64,000 nt of DNA from the NCBI RefSeq assembly GCF_964355755.1, contig NC_092673.1, positions 33,363,648 to 33,427,647 of the forward strand. Direction: 5' to 3'. Each line of letters opens with the position of its first letter. The first letter of the stretch is position 1. The notes beneath the pieces were generated by a model. The model was not told the origin of the DNA and ran no database searches. It worked only from the letters and a program-made list of their open reading frames with translations. The DNA comes from Antedon mediterranea (Eukaryota > Echinodermata > Crinoidea > Comatulida > Antedonidae). The position numbers and the translations under genes were made by a program. Below are positions 40,401 through 47,438 of this stretch, one piece after another.

Positions 40401-43400
40401 AGGCACTGTCTATTGACTGATGTTGGCACATATTTGTTTTTATTCAGTAATAAATGACATTGAAAAAAAATAATTGGCTACTATGGCCCCGTTTCTGCTG
40501 CCAAAAATATACCGTATATTTTATATACGGTATATTTTTTGGCAGCAGAAATGGGTCTCATAAAAAATATACCGTATATATTTGCGGTATATATACTGCA
40601 TAAATATCCCCATCGTTTGTGGATATTATACGGTATATTCCAAAATATACCGTATATTTCGTTCCCCGTTTCTGCTGCACTCAAAATATACCGTAAATGT
40701 GACCCGACTCATGACACGAGGTCAAAAACTAACAGAGCGCGACGCGTTTGTTTTGGTTTTTCTGCTGCATTGAAAGTTGAAACACACGTGTAAAAGCAAG
40801 CAACAGATCAAAATGTCACTGTGGACCGAACAAATCACTATTTTTGCAATTCAATTGTGGGGGGAAGCGAAGGTTGGGGGGAGACTGCATGGCAACAGAA
40901 GAGATACCGAGATTTTAATTACAATAAATCGAATGTTCTTACACGACAACAACGTTGATACTGTATAATAGAAAATGGAAATTAAAACGGCAATATAGGA
41001 TAATATAGCATAATATAAACTCAATTTGAATAACAGAGTTTATTTATAGTGACATTTCTAGATTGTGCTTGTATGTGCGGTGTAAATTCGTTGCCACTTC
41101 TGCTCATTAGATTTAAAATAGAAAGCAATGCTACGACGTTTTGAGAAACCATCATTGTTTTGTTTTTGTCAGCATGTACCGGTAGGTAAAAACCTCACTA
41201 CACGAGGTCAATCCATACTTCCGTCTCACGAAATGCATTTTGGGTAATGAAAGCCAACTTTTTTACAACCCACCCACGAAGTATGTGCAGCGGAAACGGT
41301 GCACGAATTTCATATACGGTATATATACGGTATATTTATACGGTATATTTATACGGTATATTTTGGGTTGGCAGCAGAAACGGGCCCTATGACATTTTAT
41401 TTACAAAAAATTCTGCCTTCTAATAATTTCATTTACAACTAAAATGTACTTGTTTGTTTTATTCCAAGAAACTTTTTTTAATACATTAAACTGTAATTTT
41501 ACCTTACACTCTCAATATGATACATTTGGAAAGGCTCTCGTATTTTGGAAAAAAGATTGCCGCCCTCAAGTTGACGCATTTTAGAAAATTAATAGCGGTC
41601 CCAAATTGCAAATTGACGTATTTTGGACAAATCGCGTATTTTGGAAATGAATAGCGCCCTCAATTTGACGTATTTTGGACAATTCACGTATTTGGGATAA
41701 TTTATAGCGCCCTCAACTTGACATATTTTGGACAATTCGCGTATTTTGGAAAATGAATAGCGCCCTCAAGCCGACGTATTTTGGAAAGACTCGCGTATTT
41801 TGGATTAGTATAGCGCCCTCAACTTGACGTATTTTGGAAAAAAATCTGCGTATTTTGGACTGATGTTCACCAACCCGACTCCAAAAACTGGAATTGCAGC
41901 AATTTTAAAATGGATATTATTTTGTGATACATCTTAAATATCTTTAATAAAATTAAATTTGTCACTGTCTGGAGAAGTTTGATTCCTGCAGCAGCCATTT
42001 TGTCTATCTAGGATCACATGACTGCAAAGAATGTAAAGGCTGACTCTTTTTTGATTCATCGAGTTCATAAACCTCAGCAAACTAGTTTGTCAATAAGGTG
42101 AATAAAGGTTTTCCAAAGTTTTCCAGACCATTTGACAAACTTTGGAAAACTGCAGAAAACAAGTTTGCAGAAGTCTACATTTAGCAAAATTTAACAGAAT
42201 TTGCAAACTAAAGTTTGCTAGTGTAAACAAGACTTTATTTTTAAAATTCATGATTTAAATTTTTGATTTTGAAAAGGTTGAATAACTTACCCCTCCGTCA
42301 ACATATTCAACAGCTTCACATATCCCTGAGTTAGTCTGGCTAGAGGTATTTTCCATTAAACAACAGCATATGGATGTATTCACCTACAGAATAAAGAATT
42401 TCATTCAGAAATGAATCCTTGAAATAGCCTTGGATATTTATTTCTTATACATAGGCCATTAGACCAAATACAACCATATATAAGATCAACTTGTGCTCTC
42501 TGACCCAGAGATAAAAACAATGGAACATACCTTTATATTTTTCCTTTTTGTGCTCTCACATGTTTCTAGTAAACAAAAATTAAAAGAAATTAATTTAATT
42601 ATTAAACATTAATTGTAGAGTAGTACCCTTCCTTTGGAACAGCTCTATTCTGGGGACACATTAAGGAGATACTTTGAAACAATCAAGGGGAATGACAGTT
42701 TTTGACAAGTGTTACCAACCTGATAGTATCGAGTCATCGAAAACAGTAGTGGAAACCCTAGGTTGTACAGTTATGTCTTCAGAAACCTCATGCTGATTAT
42801 CTAAATATCATTAATAGGAGTAAAAGTATACATGAAAATAAACATAACCTTTTTTTCAGTTTTACTAAAAAATATCATACCTCAAAAGTGAAAAGCTCCA
42901 TCTAAACTATAAAACTTTATGCGACAACAAAATGTGATGTGCCCATATATAGACATGATGTCACATCACTACCAAATTTGGAAACATCACATTTATTTGT
43001 CAAACTAGTTTGATAGTGTACACATAGCTTAAGAAATCAACATCATATTAAAAGTGACATAAAGAAAGTGAATTACCTATGGCTTCCAAACGTTTTAACT
43101 TATTTTTTTGTCTCATCTGTTGTGCTCGGTACTCATAGGTCACTTTGCGTTTTCTTTTCCGTTTTTCCTCAGCTTTCTTCAATGAGTATTCAGTTTCTGT
43201 CAGTTTGTTTTTCAATTTCATTTGATTCATTTTAAAGGTATTCTGGGATGGCTCGTTGAGTTCTGAAGTTTGTTCCAAGATTTCTGGATATAAATCAACA
43301 GACATATTTTCTTCCAAACTCTCTGTTACTTTATTATTCCATTGTTTTAAGTTTTTTTTCATGTCATTTAAATCAATCATCTCAACTTTTTGAAAATGTC

Positions 43401-46400
43401 CATCATTTTGTTTGATGTCTTGAGTAGGATTATTCGAAACCACATTATTTGTTATTTCTGATGCTTTGATGCTATTACTTTGTATAGAGTTTTTACCTAG
43501 TTCATGATTAGAAACAGATAAGAAAGACATTGATCCAGACACGTTAGATCCATTTACACATGATTTAAACAGTTTAACTCTGTCGGTACTAGAGTCAGTA
43601 TCTTTCACTACTTCAGGTTCAGTGCATTTTAATGGAATACTTCTTTCAGATTCTCGTTTTATTGATTTAAACACAGAGAAAATGTTGTCTATTTTATTTC
43701 CTCCTTTTGCAGGCAAAATGTCTTTGTCCGATTTCTCATCCTTTCTGGAGAGTTGTACCTCTTGCACTGGAATTTCAATTGCGCTTTGATCATATTGGTT
43801 CCTGTCAGAAACATTTTGTTCAACTGCTGAATTTTTGGTTGTATTAAGTAATGTTTGAGAAATTTTAGAATTTCCATCTGACAAATAATTTTTATGTAAT
43901 TTGGAATTTTCATCTGCAACCGATTTCTTATCGATCTTTTCGACAGAATCAGGTGAAGTAAAAGATGATGTAACAGGAAGAACAGTTGGCATCTGGTGTT
44001 GTATTACAACTTTTTGTCCTGTGTTGCTTGAACCTAAACTAGTAATTGGCGAAGATGTTGGTAACAATAAGCTAAGAGGGCGCTCTCCATTTTTTATAGG
44101 TGCTTTTGACATATCAACTATACTCAGCAGTTCATTGACTGTCCGACCTTTAACTAAATTGGTTGGAATAAGAACGTTTGCTTTTGAAGCTTTAACACAG
44201 TTCAGGAGTTTTGCAGAGGCCAGCAAAGAATTTGTTTTTTCAGTTAAAATATTTTCTTGCTTATCACCAACATCTTGTATTTTATGTGTTCTATTAAATT
44301 TTTTATTTTTGAACATTTGAATTTGCAAAGGTCTTTTGTGTGCTTTTTCGCGGAAAAAATTAATTCCGTTTTTATGTTCTATGTTCCGTTTTACTAATTG
44401 TTTCTGGTTTGGTACAGGTTGTTTTTCTTCATCACTTGACTGACTTGATTGAAATCTACGAGGTGCCTTCCTTTTTCTTTTACCTCTTCGGATATCAACA
44501 CCTTTTCTAGATGTTTTCTTCAAAAAATTGTTCACAGATGTTACAGGAACTTTATGTTTTGAAATAAGATCATTTACTGGTATCTTCACTGTCCCTGGCA
44601 AATCTAATCCATTTTCTACAGCTGTGGCAATCTGAGGTTTTTCCACTAATACCCCAGTAGACTTTTGACGGTCAGATTGTCCAGGTATAGGAACCAGTAC
44701 ATAATTTGTAACAATGCCTTTGTTATTAGTTTGTTTTAACATATGCATTTTGTTTGCAGATTGCAAACACTCCTGTTTTATTGTTTTATTTAAATCTTTG
44801 CATTCAGGTGTATTTGAAAGCGAGGTAATAGATTTTCTGGCTGTTTTTGGAAGTGAGGAAACAGACTTCTTGGCTATTTCTACGAGTGAAGGGACAGACT
44901 TCCTTGCTATTTTTTTAAGTGAAGGAACAGACTTCCTGGCTGTTTTTAGAGGTGAATGAACTGATTTCCTTGCTGTTTTTGGAAGTGAAGGAACCGACTT
45001 CCTTGCTGTTTTTGGAAGTGAAGGAACCGACTTCCTGGCTGTTTTTAGAGGTGAAGAAAATGATTTTCTTGCTGCTTTTTGAAGTGAAGGGAGAGACTTC
45101 CTGGCTGTTTTTGGAGGCGAGTGGAAAGGCTTCCTGGCTGTTTTTGAAAGTGAAGGAACAGACTTTCTGGCTGTAAAATAGCGATGAGGTTTACAAAGAG
45201 ATTTCCGAGCAGTTAATTTATGATGCGGAGGTGGAACATATAAAACTTCAACACATGAATCACTGGAATCATCCAATGTAAACGAAGAATCCGACTCCTC
45301 TGAAGTGCTGATTAAAATTCTTTTGCTCATTACATTGTTTGATTTTCTATCTTTCAATGTGGAATTTGTTTGTAAAATTCCTTTTTTAGTGATGCCATTC
45401 ACACAACTTTTTCTAGCTGTTGGAATGAAACCACAATTGGCTTTCTTATTTTCTACTTTTAAAAATAAAACATCATTTTCGGATTCTTCTGACGATGTTA
45501 GAATTGGTGGCTTTGCATTACATTCCTCTTCTAAGTCATGATCCACCGTTCCATCTTTATTTACGGTAAGTACAGAACTCGATACATGACTAACCATTTG
45601 CATGTCCATAGTTACCTCTTTAACCACAAGATGAGTACATGGTGTGACTGTCGGTTTAACAGCTTTTTTTAAGTAATCCTTCTGTCTCAGACCGATATTA
45701 ACAGGTCCTTTAAAATCACTACGTGGAATGGGTTGTTTAGGATGACTATCTAGAAGCTTATTATCCTTTTTCAATGTTTTCTGAAAATACTCTGGTACCC
45801 TGCTTTCCGAGTGATCAGAAAGCAATTTTCGAGCTGCAACATTTATAGACTTTGGAGATTCCTCTTTTGCAAGAACAAGTTCCTCATAAGCATTTTCAAC
45901 TTCATGGCCTAATTGTTTCCATCTTTTTTTTTGTGAACTATAACCATCCATGCTTGGAGACCAGGTTTTATCAGTATCCGAAGCAGAACTCCAATTTTCT
46001 GATTCAGTAAACTTATCAGACGAATGTTCCAAGTCAGTTTCATCAGGACTTAGCAAGTTAAGAGTTGTTTGAAAGTTTTTGCCTAATATCTTTTGAGCCT
46101 GCTCATTAATTTTGTCATGTTGGTTTGTACAGTTAGTGTTATTTTGAATACCAGGTGAAGTAACTATTGTTTCTTCTGCAGCTTTCTTATCTGGATTTTC
46201 AGTTGGTAATTCTTTACTCATTCCTGCAACTATTGGCAATGATGCATCAGTTGTTTCAAGACTCCTTTCTTTTTTCTCTATAGAGTCGGTTTTCACTAGT
46301 TTTTCGTCAAATACATTGATTTGCTTGGTTTCCATTTTACCATTGCATAAACTATTTGAATGTTTATCGCCAGCTTGTTGTTGGTTTTCATCAGGTCCTG

Positions 46401-46444
46401 TCATCTTTCTTTTCTTTACAAACACTTCCAACACATTATAGTTT
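31353..46444 (-). CDS. EHMT: EHMT (G9a/GLP-type) histone H3 lysine-9 methyltransferase, 22 joined coding exons
   Basis: Nuclear SET-domain enzyme that mono- and dimethylates H3K9 using S-adenosylmethionine and normally works as a G9a/GLP-type dimer. The 22 exons listed below join with matching phases at every junction (5,842 nt, stop TAA at 31353-31355) and give about 1,933 residues from the ATG at 46404; human paralogues are about 1,200-1,300, and the excess is N-terminal. Domain order, counted from that ATG: disordered basic/acidic N-terminus with the H3-mimic array (about 398-531); cysteine-rich RING-like zinc region (about 1150-1320); ankyrin repeats (about 1380-1660); pre-SET with the nine-cysteine pattern (about 1660-1770); SET (about 1770-1890) with NHLCEPN and GFDYG; post-SET CxCxxxxC near the C-terminus. 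A single gene with features of both EHMT1 and EHMT2 suggests an unduplicated invertebrate orthologue. The true N-terminus is unresolved: the exon start is in phase 2, so at least one upstream coding exon or a start inside this exon is needed. Confidence 0.97.
31796..31971 (-). CDS. EHMT: EHMT exon 22, SET catalytic core
   Basis: 176 nt beginning [20 protein letters not shown] and containing NHLCEPN, which holds the cofactor and substrate-channel residues. It ends EELG, phase 2, donor GG|GTATGT. No catalytic residue appears altered. Confidence 0.99.
32420..32498 (-). CDS. EHMT: EHMT exon 21, SET domain
   Basis: 79 nt encoding [20 protein letters not shown] and FDLDNR, matching vertebrate [21 protein letters not shown]. 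Confidence 0.99.
32556..32706. mobile_element. MITE family D, partial copy in EHMT intron
   Basis: Contains GCTTTAAATTACAGTTTTTT and AACATTAAAATGGCGTATTC, both shared with the copies at 38930 and 63561. Confidence 0.6.
32759..32908. mobile_element. MITE family A in EHMT intron 32499-32937
   Basis: AGCTCTGTCTAAACCATCAA to GACAGTGTAGACAGAGCT with TTAA at the left and TTTAA at the right. Its right end is 29 bp from the donor of the exon at 32938. Confidence 0.88.
32938..33140 (-). CDS. EHMT: EHMT exon 20, pre-SET end and SET start
   Basis: 203 nt including [20 protein letters not shown] (final pre-SET cysteines) and [19 protein letters not shown], the SAM-binding start of SET (GWG motif). Donor GA|GTAAGT. 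Confidence 0.99.
33262..33530 (+). mobile_element. tRNA-derived SINE copy in EHMT intron
   Basis: Shares long stretches with the copy at 57020: CTCACTCACTCCATGGTTCT, GGACTATAAACCG, GAGTAGGGGGCTACCCCGGT and GGCTACCCAGTATAAA. It lacks a clean promoter box. It fills most of the 401-bp intron. Confidence 0.8.
33542..33619 (-). CDS. EHMT: EHMT exon 19, pre-SET zinc cluster
   Basis: 78 nt, phase 0 at both ends, encoding [19 protein letters not shown] and KCWYNK. The CxCxxxC and CxC spacing is that of the triangular Zn3Cys9 cluster of SUV39-family pre-SET domains. Confidence 0.98.
33942..34086 (-). CDS. EHMT: EHMT exon 18, pre-SET start
   Basis: 145 nt encoding [19 protein letters not shown] and later [12 protein letters not shown], matching vertebrate DVARGYExxPIPCVN and MNIDRNITHL. 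The donor AAG|GTGCAT is weak beyond the GT. Confidence 0.97.
34190..34335 (+). mobile_element. Old SINE fragment in EHMT intron
   Basis: Diverged copy of the same SINE: CCCACAGTTCTGATGGTAGG, GGAGGTCCATTGTACACA and AGAACCTAGTGTATCTTT are recognisable. Confidence 0.6.
34461..34628 (-). CDS. EHMT: EHMT exon 17, last ankyrin repeats and linker
   Basis: 168 nt. [20 protein letters not shown] matches the final ankyrin helices and [10 protein letters not shown] matches the vertebrate linker RTEKII or VERIVS before pre-SET. Donor AA|GTAAGA, phase 2. Confidence 0.97.
35210..35248 (-). CDS. EHMT: EHMT exon 16 (39-nt microexon), ankyrin helix
   Basis: Joined to its neighbours this encodes [14 protein letters not shown], in exact register with vertebrate LHIAARENRYDCVM. 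Acceptor TTTTTTCAG. The donor that keeps the frame is TT|GTGTAAGT at 35209; a stronger GTAAGT lies two bases further on and would break the frame (see findings). Confidence 0.93.
35614..35729 (-). CDS. EHMT: EHMT exon 15, ankyrin repeat
   Basis: 116 nt beginning [20 protein letters not shown], with the third cage tryptophan (LHWAA) conserved. It ends TT|GTAAGT inside a leucine codon, phase 2. Confidence 0.98.
35862..35966 (-). CDS. EHMT: EHMT exon 14, ankyrin repeat with methyl-lysine cage residues
   Basis: 105 nt, phase 0 at both ends, beginning [20 protein letters not shown]. Both tryptophans and the glutamate that form part of the H3K9me1/me2 reader cage in GLP ankyrin repeats are present, so the reader function is probably kept. 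Confidence 0.98.
36053..36160 (-). mobile_element. Retroposon-like element with GTTT tail
   Basis: (TTTG)n followed by TTTTATTTGATTTCCACA and GTGGATGGTGGTCAAAATAA. A related copy starts at 47255. Orientation inferred from the simple-repeat tail. Confidence 0.5.
36385..36486 (-). CDS. EHMT: EHMT exon 13, ankyrin repeat
   Basis: 102 nt, phase 0 at both ends. [20 protein letters not shown] matches the vertebrate repeat SEEGRTCLHHAAKIGNLEMV. Confidence 0.97.
36870..37099 (-). CDS. EHMT: EHMT exon 12, ankyrin repeats 1-3
   Basis: 230 nt. It contains FDPNHRFPE, then MHAAATKGH and LLQAGGNCN, then [18 protein letters not shown], which are ankyrin helices in register with vertebrate EHMT. Donor AAG|GTGAGG. 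Confidence 0.98.
37499..37581 (-). CDS. EHMT: EHMT exon 11, ankyrin repeat 1 start
   Basis: 83 nt encoding [20 protein letters not shown] and KVIALL, matching vertebrate KKLRFHPRQLYLSxKQGELQKV. Phase 2 in, phase 1 out. Confidence 0.97.
37894..37960 (-). CDS. EHMT: EHMT exon 10, helix leading to the ankyrin repeats
   Basis: 67 nt encoding [20 protein letters not shown], which aligns with the vertebrate segment LGPGREALEKALVIQESER just before the ankyrin block. Acceptor CTCCTAG, donor AA|GTAAGT. Confidence 0.93.
38099..38266. mobile_element. MITE family E in EHMT intron 37961-38301
   Basis: 168-bp foldback: CCAGTCAACTCTACCAATAC at the left, GGTATTGGGAAGGTTGACTGG complementing it at the right, with AT-type dinucleotides at both junctions. 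Right end 35 bp from the donor at 38301. Confidence 0.85.
38302..38411 (-). CDS. EHMT: EHMT exon 9, linker
   Basis: 110 nt, phase 2 in (completing R) and phase 1 out. 36 residues including [15 protein letters not shown], an unstructured acidic linker between the zinc module and the ankyrin block. Kept on phase, splice sites and location. Confidence 0.88.
38587..38861 (-). CDS. EHMT: EHMT exon 8, FHxxC and [10 protein letters not shown] zinc segment
   Basis: 275 nt starting GTFMECRRD and containing HHFHSEC and [13 protein letters not shown], the end of the EHMT RING-like zinc module, followed by a less conserved linker. Donor AAG|GTTTGT, phase 2. Confidence 0.96.
38930..39244. mobile_element. 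MITE family D copy in EHMT intron 38862-39274
   Basis: Shares AATCAGACTTTGAATA, AATAATGTTTTCGTTTATAA and the terminus GGGACAATATATCTT with the family. Right end 30 bp from the donor at 39274. Confidence 0.75.
39275..39329 (-). CDS. EHMT: EHMT exon 7, HGWCPGCG zinc-ligand segment
   Basis: 55 nt encoding [18 protein letters not shown], the counterpart of vertebrate MVKHxCCPGCGYFCTAG. Donor ATG|GTAAGT. The preceding small intron is largely one MITE copy. Confidence 0.95.
39570..39658 (-). CDS. EHMT: EHMT exon 6, cysteine-rich region continued
   Basis: 89 nt, phase 0 in and phase 2 out (AG|GTAAAG). 29 residues including [16 protein letters not shown] and LCKDH, matching the vertebrate segment that ends in LCEDHR or LCETHR. 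Confidence 0.93.
39775..41879. mobile_element. DNA transposon F with subterminal tandem repeats, in EHMT intron
   Basis: Inverted arms (about 39775-40068 and 41538-41879) start GGGTTGGTGAA and consist of four to five roughly 60-bp direct repeats of AAAATACGTCAAGTTGAGGG CGCTAT type. Direct repeats TCCAAAAACT at 39765-39774 and 41880-41889 could be a 10-bp target duplication. No transposase frame is visible, so it is non-autonomous. Element G is nested inside. Confidence 0.8.
40485..41386. mobile_element. Foldback element G nested in F
   Basis: Left end GGCCCCGTTTCTGCTGCC and right end GGCAGCAGAAACGGGCC are inverted; CTAT lies on both sides (40481-40484 and 41387-41390). Each end carries copies of TATACCGTATATT. 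The first 70 bp (40485-40556) alone form a near-perfect hairpin, so a second terminus copy sits inside the left end. Confidence 0.78.
42291..42383 (-). CDS. EHMT: EHMT exon 5, start of the cysteine-rich region
   Basis: 93 nt, phase 0 both ends, 31 residues with an ICCC cluster and the segment [11 protein letters not shown]. This aligns with the vertebrate EHMT segment that runs from LCSCRM to the MATESVD motif at the beginning of the RING-like zinc region. Confidence 0.92.
42531..42565 (-). CDS. EHMT: EHMT exon 4 (35-nt microexon)
   Basis: 35 nt between acceptor GTTTACTAG and donor AAG|GTATGT. It encodes [12 protein letters not shown] when joined, a short lysine-rich linker before the cysteine-rich region. 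Phase 1 in, phase 0 out, matching both neighbours. Confidence 0.8.
42720..42800 (-). CDS. EHMT: EHMT exon 3
   Basis: 81 nt, phase 1 to phase 1, acceptor TGATATTTAG, donor G|GTTGGT. It encodes about 27 residues ([13 protein letters not shown] and onward) without a recognised domain. It is kept because its phase fits both neighbours and the frame is open; a skipped form would also preserve frame, so it could be an alternative exon. Confidence 0.75.
42893..43030. mobile_element. MITE family A in EHMT intron 42801-43076
   Basis: AGCTCCATCTAAACTATAAA to TTTGATAGTGTACACATAGC with TTAA at the right. It makes up half of the 276-bp intron; right end 46 bp from the donor at 43076. Confidence 0.82.
43077..46444 (-). 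CDS. EHMT: EHMT exon 2 (provisional number): giant N-terminal exon with H3-mimic array
   Basis: This exon is 3,368 nt with acceptor CCTTTTCCCCTCAG at 46445 and donor G|GTAATT at 43076. The open frame starts after one phase base and contains an ATG at 46404 (A at -3) just after a KKRK basic patch. The encoded 1,120 or so residues are low in hydrophobics and probably disordered. Visible pieces in order: AARKL (45823-45837), SSEES followed by DVLFLKV, an isolated TARKS (45406-45420), a second serine/acidic stretch ending CVEVLYV, a TARKS unit at 45199-45213, eleven 11-residue TARKS-type units (44812-45174), a basic segment [10 protein letters not shown] that could be a nuclear signal or AT-hook-like patch, and a basic C-terminal end [12 protein letters not shown]. 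Vertebrate EHMT proteins also have a poorly conserved N-terminus with one ARKT mimic, but not a repeat array that I know of. Confidence 0.95.
44812..45213 (-). repeat. EHMT: 33-bp coding repeat encoding tandem H3K9/H3K27-like mimics
   Basis: Eleven units of exactly 33 bp run from 45174 down to 44812, preceded by one unit with a 13-residue spacing (TARKS at 45199-45213). The consensus unit is [11 protein letters not shown]. In order the twelve cores are TARKS, TARKS, TARKP, TARKS, AARKS, TARKS, TARKS, TARKS, TARKS, IARKS, IAKKS, TARKS. TARKS equals histone H3 residues 6-10; the AARKS unit is preceded by K, giving KAARKS as around H3K27. The residue after S is V, L, F or I in every ARKS unit. 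Three units contain an SP dipeptide. The frame is kept through every unit, and unit-to-unit changes are mostly synonymous or conservative, which argues for selection on the peptide. Confidence 0.95.
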
Positions 46445-47254
46445 CTGAGGGGAAAAGGTGTGCATTATAAATGAATGTTCAGTACAAAATCACTGGAATA
46501 AATGAAAAAAAAAGGAATTCTGTAAATATTTAGTATGAATCGTTGGCAGTCACAAAAAGATGATGCTGCATGGTATTTAAACATTTTTCGCAATTTAAAA
46601 AAAATAATGTCGCCAATGGTGCAACACTGTAAAGAACATGACCTAAATATGGGGGTGAGTTAAATGGCTGTATTCACCAATCAAAAACAAGTTTTCATTA
46701 TTTTCACTAATTGAAGTCAATCAAATTTCAGGTCAGTAGTACCTAGATAGAAGAATTTATTTTTTCCCAAATCTAAGTGCGATACATAAAGCACTTAGTA
46801 CTGTAGAGTAGCTGTATTATTGTAGTAGCTGGAGTATTTTTTGTCCTACCCTTTTTGAATAAATGTTATTGAACTTGAGTTAAAACAACAATATTTACAT
46901 TAAATATACAGTAATGACAAAACCTTGTTACAATCTCTTGCGTCAAGTAAACTAACTACCCAGGTTAGAGACAATCTTCTACTGTATACTACAGTATAAA
47001 ATTATATTTCTAACCAAAAAAAAGTTTCCCAGAAAAATAAAAACACACTCATTGTTTGACACAGTTTTAGAAATGGAAATAAATGTAGTACCAGAACAAA
47101 AAAAACATGTGAAAAGACGGTCAGTGTTAAGTTTGTCTAGGCAAATGTGAATACTGGTAAAAATACTAATGGTAGATCTATATTTAAACAAAATCTAAAC
47201 TTCCGTTTTCAAAATAACTTAATAAGCATTTTTTTCTTTTCTGAAGATAATGTT

Positions 47255-47438
47255 TGTTTGTTTGTTTTATTAGTTTTCCACACACAAATAAATACAATTA
47301 ATCACATGTTAAATAATATAGTATTCAATAACTGAAATAACAAAATTAGGATAAGTGGTGTGTGGATGGAGGCCAAAATAAGTTTGTTAAACAAACTTTA
47401 AGCCATGGCCACCGGTTAAAATTAAAATCAAAATAAGT
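47255..47438 (-). mobile_element. Retroposon-like element with GTTT tail, second copy
   Basis: TGTTTGTTTGTTTGTTTTAT then TTTTCCACACACAAATAAAT and GTGGATGGAGGCCAAAATAA match the copy at 36053. It abuts the inverted repeat beginning at 47439. Confidence 0.5.

Noticed and set aside
43689-45541. Plus-strand and out-of-frame frames opposite the big EHMT exon
   Set aside because: Shadows of the EHMT coding strand; the repeats in them mirror the 33-bp coding repeat.
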